DNA of 64,000 bases, taken from NCBI GenBank assembly GCA_963815375.1, contig CAWFGX010000005.1, forward strand, positions 124,001 to 188,000, written 5' to 3'. The position numbers were made by a program, and so were the translations under genes. The DNA comes from JASHPR01 sp963815375. GTDB taxonomy: Bacteria; Actinomycetota; Actinomycetes; Streptosporangiales; Streptosporangiaceae. The notes below the pieces were generated by a model. It did not search any database. It worked only from the letters and a program-made list of their open reading frames with translations, and was not told the DNA's origin. Of the stretch, positions 1 through 8,618 are shown in pieces (positions within the stretch are counted from its first letter, which is position 1; each line of letters starts with the position of its first letter).

Positions 1-260
1 AGTACCTGATGGACCTGCCGACGGCCGCCTTCCCGAAGACGCTTTCCGCACAGCAGCAGCAGCTAGCGCGGACCATGAAGGGATACTGGACGAACTTTGC
101 CAAGCGCGGATTCCCCTCCTCGTCCGGCATCCCGTTCTGGCCGCTCTTCAGCAACCTCACCCAGAAGATCCAGTCGCTGGCACCACCCGCACCGCAGACC
201 GAGACCGACTTCGCGAACACGCACAACTGCGCGTTCTGGACCGCCCTGGAGGCAGGCTAG
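1..260 (+). CDS. Carboxylesterase, C-terminal end (partial; start lies upstream of the window)
   Basis: An open frame enters from the left edge and stops with TAG at 258-260, so only about 85 C-terminal residues are visible. The segment reads LARTMKGYWTNFAKRG, then a Pro/Trp-rich stretch, then FANTHNCAFW close to the end. This is the usual C-terminus of bacterial type-B carboxylesterases (alpha/beta hydrolases), where a helix carrying M..YWTNFA..G precedes a short HxCxFW tail. The Ser-Glu-His catalytic residues would lie upstream and cannot be seen. It converges with the regulator gene that ends at 309. The substrate cannot be inferred. Confidence 0.8.
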   Translation, partial: YLMDLPTAAFPKTLSAQQQQLARTMKGYWTNFAKRGFPSSSGIPFWPLFSNLTQKIQSLAPPAPQTETDFANTHNCAFWTALEAG

Positions 261-308
261 CCATCCCCTGGGGCACCGGTTCCAGCCGGGCCGCCGTTCT
301 GTGCCTGG

Positions 309-1271
309 TCAGAGGCGGCCATCGATGAGTGCACTGAGGCCGTCGAGCAGGCGCTGCAGCCCGAACTCGAACAGGTTCTCTAGATTGAAATCGTATTCGG
401 TCGCGGTGACGCGTTCGAAGACGGGGAAGCGGCCCGCCTCCACGATTGACCGCAAGGCCGATCCCTGAGTATCCAGCCACTCTTCGCTGTTCAAGCCGCT
501 GGCCGCCTCGGCGTCCGCCTCAAGTTCGAGGTTCACGGCGGTGCCGCGCACGTAGTTGACGAGCGTGATGTGGATCGTGAGCATCGTGGACGGGTCGAGA
601 CCATGCCCATCGAGAGCGCCGAGCACCCACTCGGCGCAAGCGAGCCCGCGGGCGATTGGCTGCGGCCGGGTTACCGACAATGCCGGTGCTAGCCACGGGT
701 GGCGTTGGAACATCGCCCAGAGGGTCCGCGCGGCGAGCTCGAGCTGGTCCCTCCAGCCCTCGGGGGGATGGGCCGGGAAGCGGCACTCGCCGAACGCCGC
801 ATCCATCATCTTCAGCAGCAGGTCGTCCTTGTCGGCGACGTGCCGGTAGAGCGACATCGTCGCCACCCCGACCTCGGTCGCGACGCGGCGCATCGACAGC
901 CCGGCCAGACCTTCTGCGTCCGCGACGGCCATGGCTGCGGCGACGATCCGGCCGGGTGCCAGCCTCAGATCAGATGTAACGCGCCGGCGGGCCGCGGCCG
1001 GAGGGGCGGCGGACGGCGCGAGCGCCAGGGGACGTCCGTGTGCCGGCTGGCCGCCGCCAACGACGGTGCCCACGCCGGGAATCGGGCTGACTATGCCTTC
1101 CTGGCGGAGCGCGGCGAGCGCCTTTGTGGCGGTGGCCATGGCCACGCCCCACCGCTGAGTGATCTCGCGAGTTGAAGGCACCCGGTCACCGGGAGCCAGG
1201 GTGCCTTTCTCGATCTGGTCTCGCAACTCGGCAGCGATCTGGGCATACGGCGGTAGATTCACGTCGCTCAC
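309..1271 (-). CDS. Hybrid transcriptional regulator with GntR and TetR DNA-binding domains
   Basis: This 320-residue protein carries two helix-turn-helix modules. Residues about 8-70 form a GntR-type winged helix (YAQIAAELRDQIEKGTL, then PSTREITQRWGV). After an Ala/Pro-rich linker, residues about 103-150 form a TetR N-terminal HTH (MRRVATEVGVATMSLYRHV). A TetR_C-like ligand domain fills the rest. Such GntR-TetR chimeras recur in actinobacteria and usually repress an adjacent enzyme or transporter. The gene is divergent from an FAD monooxygenase at 1440, and the 168-base spacer holds two copies of GTACTAGTGCRCT, which are likely operators for itself and the monooxygenase. The ligand is unknown. 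Confidence 0.88.
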   Translation of the reverse strand: MSDVNLPPYAQIAAELRDQIEKGTLAPGDRVPSTREITQRWGVAMATATKALAALRQEGIVSPIPGVGTVVGGGQPAHGRPLALAPSAAPPAAARRRVTSDLRLAPGRIVAAAMAVADAEGLAGLSMRRVATEVGVATMSLYRHVADKDDLLLKMMDAAFGECRFPAHPPEGWRDQLELAARTLWAMFQRHPWLAPALSVTRPQPIARGLACAEWVLGALDGHGLDPSTMLTIHITLVNYVRGTAVNLELEADAEAASGLNSEEWLDTQGSALRSIVEAGRFPVFERVTATEYDFNLENLFEFGLQRLLDGLSALIDGRL

Positions 1272-1283
1272 ATTACCTCATCC

Positions 1284-1297
1284 GTACTAGTGCACTA
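1284..1297. promoter_or_regulatory. Candidate operator 1 for the GntR-TetR regulator
   Basis: The sequence GTACTAGTGCACTA contains the perfect 10-base palindrome TAGTGCACTA at 1288-1297. It sits 13 bases upstream of the regulator start and shares GTACTAGTGCRCT with a second copy at 1366-1378. Placement in a divergent spacer and the repeated palindromic core suggest an autoregulatory operator. Binding is inferred. Confidence 0.6.
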
Positions 1298-1363
1298 CTG
1301 GCCTGCGCAGAAGCAGCTGACCAGCCCGGCAGGTCGTTGCGGACCAGGCAGCCGCACCTAAAA

Positions 1364-1379
1364 GCGTACTAGTGCGCTG
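1364..1379. promoter_or_regulatory. Candidate operator 2 for the GntR-TetR regulator
   Basis: AGCGTACTAGTGCGCT is an imperfect palindrome (14 of 16 positions symmetric) centred on ACTAGT. It is 82 bases downstream of the first copy and just upstream of a TTGACG hexamer at 1403-1408 facing the monooxygenase. A TACGCT hexamer at 1427-1432 would place transcription within a base or two of the ATG at 1440, so that mRNA may be leaderless. This is inferred from position and symmetry. Confidence 0.55.
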
Positions 1380-1439
1380 CTTCATATGTCCAGCTGAGTC
1401 ACTTGACGAGTTCATTGCGTACGTCATACGCTGCACTCT

Positions 1440-2649
1440 ATGCAGAACAGGGACGTGCTCATATCCGGCGCGGGCATCGCAGGGCCCGCTTTGGCGTACT
1501 GGCTAAGCGAGCACGGCTTCACCACGACCGTGGTGGAGCGTGCGCCGGCCCCTCGCACCGGGGGCCAGACGGTCGACCTGCGCGGGGCAGGACGTACGGT
1601 CATCGAACGGATGGGATTGATGGAGCGGGTGCGGGGGGTGAGCGTCGACCAGCGTGGCATCGCCTTCGTCGGTGCCGACGGCCAGATCGCGGCGCGGATG
1701 CCAGCGGAGCTATTCGGCGGCGAGGGGATCGTCTCCGAGGTCGAGGTGCTGCGTGGCGATCTTGGCCAGGCTCTCTACGAGGCGACCGTGCCGGCCACCG
1801 AGTACCTTTTCGATGACACGGCCCGCAGGCTTGATCAGGACGATGAAGGCGTCACGGTCACCTTCGAGAAAGGACGCCCGCGGCGGTTTGGCCTGGTAAT
1901 CGGAGCTGATGGCCTGAACTCAGCGGTACGTGGTCTGGCGTTCGGCCCCCAGGAGCAGCTGCATCCGCCCGCTCGGCTGCTACACGGCCTGGTTCACCGC
2001 TCCCGCCGAGTTCGATCTCGGCGGCTGGTTTCTCATGCACAACGCGCCCGGCGGGCTCGTGGCCTCGATGCGGCCGGGACGGGTCCCCGGCGAGATCAAG
2101 GCCGGGCTCAGCTTCCGCTCGGCGCCTGTCGACTACGACCCTGGCGACACCGCTTCGCAGATGGACATCCTGGCCTCCCGCTTTGCCGGCGCTGGATGGG
2201 AGATCCCACGGCTGCTCAAAGCCATGCGCAGCGCGTCCGACTTCTTCTTTGAGCCGGTCGGCCAGGTGCGCCTCGACCGCTGGTCCAGCCGCCGGGCCGC
2301 GCTGGTCGGCGATGCCGGCTACTGCCCGACGCCGCTTACCGGCCTGGGCACCAGCCTGGCCCTGGTCGGTGCCTATGTTCTCGCGGGTGAGCTGGCAGCA
2401 GCCGGTGGCGATCACCACGTCGCCTTCGCCCGCTACGAGCAGATCACGCGGCCCTATGTCACCCGGGGCCAGCAGTTGCCCCCGGGCGGAATCAGGGGCT
2501 TCGCGCCGCACAGCGCCATCGCCATCGGCCTGCGGACCGCATCGATGCGCTGGATGAGCCGCTGGCCAATGCGGAACCTGCTGGCCGGGCAGTTCGCCAA
2601 AGCTGCCGACATCGAGCTCCCCGAGTACACCTCCCGGGCCAGACGGTAG
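1440..2649 (+). pseudogene. FAD-dependent monooxygenase, frameshifted
   Basis: The N-terminal part from 1440 has the Rossmann FAD motif (SGAGIAGPALAYWLSEHG) and later the second FAD motif (VIGADGLNSAVRG). It then leaves frame near 1958-1964. The next frame continues the same protein with IRPLGCYTAWFTAP, the GDAGYCPTPLTGLGTSLA FAD-ribityl motif and a normal C-terminus, stopping at 2649. One extra base in CAGCTGCATC explains the break; the repaired protein would be about 402 residues, a usual size for PHBH-fold monooxygenases of the tetracycline-modifying (TetX-like) type. It is divergent from, and probably controlled by, the GntR-TetR regulator. Either a sequencing error or a recent inactivation is possible. 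Confidence 0.85.
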
Positions 2650-2726
2650 ATCGTACTTTTCTGTTGGACTGAGGTCCGCTCATGGCTCCTACCAGTAACC
2701 AGCATCGCCACCGGAAGGAGCCGATC

Positions 2727-3191
2727 ATGAAATCTCGTGCACACATTTCAGTCGCACGTCTGGCCGGGACGCTGTCAGCCGCTGCTGTCGCGGTGTGCTG
2801 CGCGGCCGGCGCGGCTGCGGCTACGCCTGCCACACCGGCATTGCCCGCTGCCGGGGACGGGTTCTCGATCTCGCTTATAACGAGCTCGTCTTACCCTTAC
2901 GTGGGGCAGCCGGTGACTGTAACGGCGATCACGAACGTCGATGTCGGGCCGACCCCGTACTACGTGACGATCTACAGCGAGACAACAGGGGCCGCGCTCG
3001 CGATCTGCGGCTCGGGTGCCACGTGCTCGGGGACCGTCTCGCAGAGCACTCGCGGCAGCCAGGATTTCGAGGCGTTCGTGGGCGACGACGTGCCCGGCAA
3101 TGGTCACCCAGGTTTCGTGCTCGTGTCCAGCAACGTTGTTCCGGTCACCTGGTGGCAGTTCGTCATCTTTCCACGACTGATTCGCTCATGA
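2727..3191 (+). CDS. Small secreted protein of unknown function
   Basis: The ATG at 2727 follows a GGAAGGAG ribosome site, which favours it over an in-frame upstream start at 2682. The 154-residue product starts with a signal peptide (MKSRAHISVAR, then a hydrophobic Ala/Val core, then an AAAATPA cleavage region). The mature part is Thr/Ser/Val-rich and looks like one beta-sandwich (VGQPVTVTAITN, then YYVTIYSE). Two cysteines in AICGSGATCSG could form a disulfide. This resembles small Ig-like extracellular domains of actinomycetes, but no specific family was recognised. A strong hairpin terminator follows directly. Confidence 0.75.
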   Translation: MKSRAHISVARLAGTLSAAAVAVCCAAGAAAATPATPALPAAGDGFSISLITSSSYPYVGQPVTVTAITNVDVGPTPYYVTIYSETTGAALAICGSGATCSGTVSQSTRGSQDFEAFVGDDVPGNGHPGFVLVSSNVVPVTWWQFVIFPRLIRS

Positions 3192-3197
3192 ACGGCC

Positions 3198-3242
3198 GTG
3201 CCGCCGGGAAACGCCCGGAATCCGGACGCTTCCCGGCGGCAC
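3198..3242 (+). terminator. Hairpin terminator after the secreted protein gene
   Basis: GTGCCGCCGGGAA (3198-3210) pairs perfectly with TTCCCGGCGGCAC (3230-3242), a 13-bp GC-rich stem enclosing a 19-base loop that itself contains CCGG repeats. It starts seven bases after the TGA. No U-run follows, as is usual in actinomycetes. Confidence 0.8.
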
Positions 3243-3609
3243 AGGTGGTGGCTGTGTCGTCCTAGCGCTGCCGCGGTGCTGGGGCGGACGCGCGCCGGGG
3301 TCGCGGCCGGTCAGCCGCAGTAGTCGCTGCAGTGGCAGCTCATCGGGACCCCGGTGGGTCGGCGCGCCGTACAGGTTCCTGGCCCGCAGTTCGGTCACCA
3401 GCGGGAGGCACCTGGAAAGTATGTAGTCCCCCCCGCCCGGTGCCTGACCGTGCGCTGGAGCGCTCCCGGCCGGTGGAATTCCTCCTCCACCCGGCGGGAC
3501 AGGTCGGTATACGCACGGCGGCATCGGCGCCGATGTGGTCCTGGGTGCGGGTCGCCTCGGCCTTCTCACTGCTACGCCATCGCGCACGACGTTTTGCCGG
3601 CCCGCTCGG
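3243..3609. other. Intergenic region without a recognisable gene
   Basis: About 370 bases lie between the terminator and the 3' end of the PAP2 gene. Open frames are present on both strands, as expected at this GC content, but none has a recognisable family signature. One minus-strand stretch near 3330-3430 has protein-like composition and may be a worn relic. It is not annotated as a gene. Confidence 0.5.
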
Positions 3610-5079
3610 TCAGGACCGCAGCTGATCCAATGTAGGTACCCGATGAGGCCGGTTGAGGCCAGGTCGTTTCGCGGGCTGGCGGCTGTCTGCGTTCGGCCTG
3701 ACTAGCGCCCAGGTGGCGGTCAGCCACAGCGCTGAGAACAGAAGGCTGCCCGCCACGTCGGTGGGGTGGTGCTCACCGCGGTAGATCCGGGAGAGCGCGA
3801 CCAGTGTCGGCATAGCGGCCGCGGGGATGAGGGACAGCCAGCGCCACCAGCCACGGGCGTGGCCGATAACCAGGATCGCCACCGCGACGTAGAGGCAGCA
3901 GGCTGCGGCCGTGTGCCCCGACGGGTACGCCGAGGTTGGCAGCCGCTGGTCGAGGTGCGTGACGTCCGGCCGTGGCCGCCTGACGATGGCCGCGGCGATG
4001 AGGAACGCGGCGAGCTCTCCGGACATGACCGTTGCTAGATAGATCGCAGGCCGCCAGTGCCGGGTAAGCGCGATGAACACAATGCAGACGGCGAGGCAGA
4101 CGCCGAGGATGGCTGCGGTCCCTCCGGCCGTGGTAAAGACCAGGCTCCAGCTGGTCAGACGGGGCGTGCGATGGGCCGCGAACCATCGCGGAATGGCCCG
4201 GTCACCGAGTACATTGCCGTTCCCGTGCCCGGTGATCAGCTCGCCCAGGCCTACGATCACGCCGAGGATGAGCACCCACGCGACGACGATCGCGGCGGCG
4301 GTGCGACCGGGATGACGGCCGCGCGTATCGGCCTTGGCGGGCTCCGGCTGGGCCGGCCTGAGGTCAGCGCGCGCCTCGGGTGCCAGGCCCTCTCTCACCG
4401 GATCGGTGACCGGATAGCCGGCCGAGCGCCGGGTCAGCTCGAAGGCGAAGGCCGTGATCCCGAGCCAGGCGATCCCGAGTGCCCATGCGCCGACCACATC
4501 CGACAGGTAGTGCACACCGAGCAGGATCCGGCTGACCCCGACCAGGACCACGACCGTTGCGACGACGGTCACGAAGGCGGGCCGCCACCGGCCCCGCGCG
4601 GCGGGGAGAAACACGAGCAGCACGGCCCCGTAGCAGATGATCGAGCCCAGTGAGTGCCCGCTCGGAAAGCTGTTCCCGGTGCCGGAAGCGATCGGATGCG
4701 TCACTACCGGGCGCAGTCGGCCGACCAGCGACTTGAGCACCGGGTCGAGAACCAGCGCGCCCGTGCCGGTGACCAGCAGGTAGACGGCCAGCACCCAGCG
4801 CTTGCGAAGCGCGAGGAAGGCCGCCGCCGCCCCGATGACCGCGCCGAGCGCAATGTCGCTGCCCAGCCAGGTCACCGCCCTGACAACCGTGACCAGCGTG
4901 TTGTCGCCGGCGATCAGGCGGTTGATGCCGGCCGCGGCGCTATGGTCGACGGTCTCCAGCGGAGGCCACCGCAGGCGTACCAGGATGAGCAGCACCGCGA
5001 ACACCATCGCCGCGAGCGAGACGCCGGCCAGCGACGCCAGTTTGTGGCGCGGGCCGCTGAGACCAGGAACGTCGCTCAT
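3610..5079 (-). CDS. Tandem-domain PAP2 family membrane phosphatase
   Basis: This 489-residue integral membrane protein carries two complete PAP2 (lipid phosphatase/chloroperoxidase) domains. Copy one has KSLVGRLRP (116-124), FPSGH (138-142) and SRILLGVHYLSD (183-194). Copy two, after a polar linker near residues 225-260, has RRPRPD, YPSGHTAA and SRIYRGEHHPTDV. All phosphate-binding Arg/Lys and catalytic His residues appear intact in both. The family dephosphorylates phosphatidate-like lipids or polyprenyl diphosphates on the outer membrane face. Its start overlaps the stop of the lipid-kinase gene by four bases (ATGA), so a kinase/phosphatase pair is probably translated together. The exact substrate is unknown. 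Confidence 0.88.
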   Translation of the reverse strand: MSDVPGLSGPRHKLASLAGVSLAAMVFAVLLILVRLRWPPLETVDHSAAAGINRLIAGDNTLVTVVRAVTWLGSDIALGAVIGAAAAFLALRKRWVLAVYLLVTGTGALVLDPVLKSLVGRLRPVVTHPIASGTGNSFPSGHSLGSIICYGAVLLVFLPAARGRWRPAFVTVVATVVVLVGVSRILLGVHYLSDVVGAWALGIAWLGITAFAFELTRRSAGYPVTDPVREGLAPEARADLRPAQPEPAKADTRGRHPGRTAAAIVVAWVLILGVIVGLGELITGHGNGNVLGDRAIPRWFAAHRTPRLTSWSLVFTTAGGTAAILGVCLAVCIVFIALTRHWRPAIYLATVMSGELAAFLIAAAIVRRPRPDVTHLDQRLPTSAYPSGHTAAACCLYVAVAILVIGHARGWWRWLSLIPAAAMPTLVALSRIYRGEHHPTDVAGSLLFSALWLTATWALVRPNADSRQPAKRPGLNRPHRVPTLDQLRS

Positions 5080-5954
5080 GACGGGACGCCGATCGTGACG
5101 GAGCGAGGGCAGACCTTGATCTGCAGGTTTCTCACCTTCGGGCGGGCACCGCCGTCGATCTCGTACCGAAGCTTCCGATCAAATCGGATCCGGAACGTTT
5201 TACCAGCTGTCATCTCGACGAACGGTGAGCGTTCAGCGTGGCCGGCCGCGACCCGGCCGAGGGTCCGCATCCAGTCGACCGGATTCCCGGCAGTAACCAC
5301 GCCGAGCTCCAGGAGTCCGTCGTCGGGCTGCGCCGCCGGGAAGACCTCGACGCCGCCAAGGACCCGGCCCACGTTTCCAGCCAGCACGCAGGAGACCATG
5401 CCCTCAAAGAAGTGCCGGCCGTCGACCTCGACGGTTGCCTGCACGGGGTGTGCGAGCAGGCTCCTGGCCCCGGCGTAGACGTACGCGGCCCGGCCGAGGC
5501 GGTCCTTCGTGCGCCGGTCGGCGGCGGCGATCATGCGGGCATCGAAACCAGCGCCCGCCATGACCGCGAAGTGCTCGCCATTCACCCAGCCGGTGTCGAT
5601 AACGCGGCGATCCCCGTGAAGCCCGACCCGTACCGCCGCGCTCACGTCGTCAGCAGGAATCTGCAAGTTCGTGGCCAGGAGGTTCGCCGTGCCGGCCGGC
5701 AGGATCGCGACCACGGCATCCGTCCCGGCCACTGCGTCCACGCAGCGCTGGACCGTACCGTCGCCGCCCCAGACGAACACCAGGTCGGCGCCCTCGGCAA
5801 CCGCCCGGCGCGCGCACTCGGGCGCCCTGCGGCTCTTGCTTACCTCGAACCAGAGCGGGTCGGTGACACCTTCCTGGGCCAGCACCTGGCGAAGCTCGGG
5901 CAGACCGCCGCCAAAGCTCTTGCGGGCGTGCGCCACCACAGCGACCTTCGACAT
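5076..5954 (-). CDS. Diacylglycerol kinase family lipid kinase
   Basis: The 292-residue protein has the DAGK catalytic signature: GGDGT at 63-67 (nucleotide-binding loop), then LPAGTANLLA at 85-94, then AGAGFDARMI, with a beta-rich C-terminal half ending in a YEIDGG-type segment. The family phosphorylates diacylglycerol or related lipids with ATP. It lies five bases after a DUF1206 gene and overlaps the tandem PAP2 gene, forming a three-gene lipid operon. Kinase plus phosphatase suggests recycling of a lipid or polyprenyl phosphate; this is inference. Sphingosine- or undecaprenol-directed members of the same fold cannot be excluded. Confidence 0.88.
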   Translation of the reverse strand: MSKVAVVAHARKSFGGGLPELRQVLAQEGVTDPLWFEVSKSRRAPECARRAVAEGADLVFVWGGDGTVQRCVDAVAGTDAVVAILPAGTANLLATNLQIPADDVSAAVRVGLHGDRRVIDTGWVNGEHFAVMAGAGFDARMIAAADRRTKDRLGRAAYVYAGARSLLAHPVQATVEVDGRHFFEGMVSCVLAGNVGRVLGGVEVFPAAQPDDGLLELGVVTAGNPVDWMRTLGRVAAGHAERSPFVEMTAGKTFRIRFDRKLRYEIDGGARPKVRNLQIKVCPRSVTIGVPS

Positions 5955-5959
5955 GGCGC

Positions 5960-6781
5960 CTAGACCCTGCGCCAGCGGGCCTCACACAGCCCGTAGATGC
6001 CGAACACGATCAGGCCGAGCGCGACCAGGATCAGCAGGACCGGGCCGATCGGCTGGTCGCGCAGTGTGAGCAGCGCCTGGTCGACGCCACCCGACTTCGC
6101 GGGGCTGTGTGTGACCGCCGCGTCGGCCACCAGGATGCCCACGAGCACGACGACCACTCCGCGGGCGACCGTCCCGGTCACGCCGAGCGCCCTGACCACG
6201 CGGAGCGTCCCCGGGCTCATCTGCGACGTCCGCAGGTACTTCATGAATGACCGGCGTATGCCCTCGCTGATGAGGACCAGGCCGATGATGACGATGATCA
6301 GGCCGACGATTCCGACCAGCCACCGTCCGCCAGGGTGCTGCATAACGCTGGCCGTGACGTCTTGCTGCTGGCGGGACTGGCTGCCCTGGCTGCCGGAGAG
6401 GACCTTGAACGTCAGGTATGCGAGACCGGCGTAGACCACGGTCCGGCCCGCCGATCGCAGCCGGGGACCGGCGCGGTGGGCCTCACCAGCCACGCCGAAG
6501 GCCGCTTCGCTCAGGCGCCACAGCGCGTAGGCGGCGAAGCCTATGCCGAGCAGCCACAGCGAGACCGTGCCGTAAGGCTTGCCCGCGAGCAACTGCAGGG
6601 CGCCGAACTGGTCAGCTTCATGCGACCCGTGGCCGATCGCGACCAGGACCGCGACCCAGCCGATCAGGATGTAGATGATTCCCCGCGCCGTGAGCCCGGC
6701 CCGGGCAAGCACGTGCCCTGCTGGTGTCCTGGATGCGCGCCGGGCCTTGTTTCCCAGTTGCGGGCTGGCTGTCGATTGCAT
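5960..6781 (-). CDS. DUF1206 family membrane protein
   Basis: The 273-residue protein has six predicted membrane segments arranged as three repeats, each beginning with an amphipathic Arg/Gly helix: ARAGLTARGIIYILIGW, LRSAGRTVVYAGLAYL and LGVTGTVARGVVVVLVG. This triple-repeat layout is characteristic of DUF1206, a cell membrane family widespread in actinobacteria and of unknown function. It is the first gene of an operon with a diacylglycerol-kinase-like enzyme and a PAP2 phosphatase, which hints at a link with membrane lipid turnover. No signal peptide is needed. Confidence 0.85.
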   Translation of the reverse strand: MQSTASPQLGNKARRASRTPAGHVLARAGLTARGIIYILIGWVAVLVAIGHGSHEADQFGALQLLAGKPYGTVSLWLLGIGFAAYALWRLSEAAFGVAGEAHRAGPRLRSAGRTVVYAGLAYLTFKVLSGSQGSQSRQQQDVTASVMQHPGGRWLVGIVGLIIVIIGLVLISEGIRRSFMKYLRTSQMSPGTLRVVRALGVTGTVARGVVVVLVGILVADAAVTHSPAKSGGVDQALLTLRDQPIGPVLLILVALGLIVFGIYGLCEARWRRV

Positions 6782-6833
6782 GACCGTCGTCTCTACCCGC
6801 CATTGGGAAACGAAACCTCGGTGAACGGTCTGG

Positions 6834-8324
6834 CTACCAGGTACCCCATTCGAGGCTGGGTTTGGGAAGGGAGGGCGGCTTCAGGAATGCGGGCGGCCGG
6901 GTGAAGTCCAGCGCGTCCAATGGCGTATTGGCCACGGCGTCCCGCGCGGTCAGCGCGGGCAGGTTCCATTTCTCCTCGAGGAGCCGGAGCACGCTGGTGT
7001 GGTCAAGAACCACGGAGCAGACGTAGTCCGGCCGCGCATAAGGCGACACGATCACCGCGGGGACCCGGAATCCGTACCTGTCGTAGCGGTGGGGCCCAAG
7101 GTCCAGATTCTCCTTGCTCTGCACCAGGCCTGGCAGGACAAGCCGGCAGAGCCTTTCCAGCGGGCCGCCGCTCCCGATCGCGCTGCGGCCTTCCACGCCG
7201 TCAGGCGGGACGGCTGATGGCGGAGGGACATGGTCGTAGTATCCGCCGTGCTCGTCGTAGACCCAGATCAGGAGCGTATGCGGCCACCCGGCACCGTTCA
7301 GGACCGCGTTGATCACCTCGGCTGCGAAGCTCTCGCCCTTGCGGATGTCCTGCGGATTCTCCTCGGAATAGTCATCGAAGTCCGGGTCCACGATGCTGAA
7401 GGCTGGCAGCGTGCCGTCAGCGGCATCGGCGAAGAACTGAGCCGTGCTGTGTACGTGCTGCATGTACCGGCCGATTCCCAGCGGGTACAGGTCGCCGGTG
7501 AACCGCAGGTCCTTCTGCACGCCCCGGGTCGCGGCCGGAAATGAGCGGCCCAGTGACATCATCCGCCGTCGCGCCATTTTTGTCTTATGCCGGGCATAGT
7601 GTCGCCACCGGGGCTGCTCGGCGGACACCGGATGGTAGTTCGCCCATGAAATCTGGTGCGTGCTGAGCGTGTCGAAGATGGTCCCGGCCGGGGGATAGTC
7701 AAGCAGGTCGTAGGAGGAGTCATCGATAAGGCCGTGCGCCGTTCCGGCGATCAGGAAGCGGCGGTTGGGGAACGTGGGACCCAGGCACGGGCTGAACCAG
7801 TGATCGGCCAGCGGGAAGGTCCTGGCCAGCCCGTAGTAGAAAGGCAGGTCACACTCGCTCCAGTAGCCCATTCCCACCGCGGCCGTCGGCGCTGAGGTGT
7901 CCACGTCGTCACCGGCGGTGCCGGCGGTGGCCTGCGACTGGACGTCCTGCGTGCTGGTCACGAAGCCGTCGCACTGCCCCCCATCCCACTGCTGGTGGGT
8001 GGCATGCCAGCTCTGCGACGGCACCCCCGGGTGCTGGGCAGTCGAGGAAAGATGAAAGGCGCGCACCGCACGGCCGTCCGCCCCGCGATTGACGATCTCG
8101 GGCTCACCATCGAGGCCCAGCGCGAAGCCCTCACCGCGGCCCCGCAGCGCGCCGAAGTAATTGTCGTAGGAGTGATTTTCCATCATCAGCACGACGATGT
8201 GCCTGATCTGAGGCAGCAGGTCGGTACCCGCGGGCAGGCCGGGCTGGGGCAGCGACTGAGGGGGCATGGCCGCGCGGGGCCGGGCCCGGCGTCTCATCTC
8301 GCGCCGCTCGAGCAGATGCCACAC
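6834..8324 (-). CDS. Phospholipase C / acid phosphatase (phosphoesterase) family enzyme
   Basis: The GTG at 8324 is chosen because it follows an AAAGGTGG ribosome site; longer in-frame options run into the divergent oxidase gene. The 496-residue product has the family hallmarks: HIVVLMMENHSYDNYFG near the N-terminus (metal-binding Glu-Asn), a central YWSECDLPFYYGLA and DHWFSP block, FSIVDPDFDDYSEENP, then WVYDEHGGYYDHV and YGFRVPAVIVSPYA near the C-terminus. These match the PF04185 phosphoesterases, which hydrolyse phosphodiesters or phosphomonoesters. No Tat or Sec signal is seen, which is unusual because most relatives are exported. Substrate unknown. Confidence 0.85.
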   Translation of the reverse strand: MWHLLERREMRRRARPRAAMPPQSLPQPGLPAGTDLLPQIRHIVVLMMENHSYDNYFGALRGRGEGFALGLDGEPEIVNRGADGRAVRAFHLSSTAQHPGVPSQSWHATHQQWDGGQCDGFVTSTQDVQSQATAGTAGDDVDTSAPTAAVGMGYWSECDLPFYYGLARTFPLADHWFSPCLGPTFPNRRFLIAGTAHGLIDDSSYDLLDYPPAGTIFDTLSTHQISWANYHPVSAEQPRWRHYARHKTKMARRRMMSLGRSFPAATRGVQKDLRFTGDLYPLGIGRYMQHVHSTAQFFADAADGTLPAFSIVDPDFDDYSEENPQDIRKGESFAAEVINAVLNGAGWPHTLLIWVYDEHGGYYDHVPPPSAVPPDGVEGRSAIGSGGPLERLCRLVLPGLVQSKENLDLGPHRYDRYGFRVPAVIVSPYARPDYVCSVVLDHTSVLRLLEEKWNLPALTARDAVANTPLDALDFTRPPAFLKPPSLPKPSLEWGTW

Positions 8325-8618
8325 GTTCGGCCACCTTTGAGTCAGATGTCGCTGATCTCTACCGCGCCTGACTGCAAACAAACGTCCGGGAGGCGCTGGC
8401 GAATCGCCGCTGACATGCACCGCGGCGTCGTTCGGCGGCGCGTCGAGGCAAACGACGGTCCAGCGCGTCACTGCAGGCGGATCGAGCGGGGCCGCCACAG
8501 CAAGCGGCGGCTGGATGGCCGGCGATTGTGCCGGTACCTTAGCCCCGGGGTCGGTTCTCAGCCGACGGGGACGAGCCGACATTGACGGTGCGTTGCGCTC
8601 GATGAATGGATCTGGCCG
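8325..8618. promoter_or_regulatory. Divergent intergenic region between phosphoesterase and amine oxidase genes
   Basis: This 294-base spacer must hold promoters for both genes. No strong palindrome or clear -35/-10 pair stands out. Open frames through it are continuations of shadow frames. Nothing more specific can be said. Confidence 0.4.
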
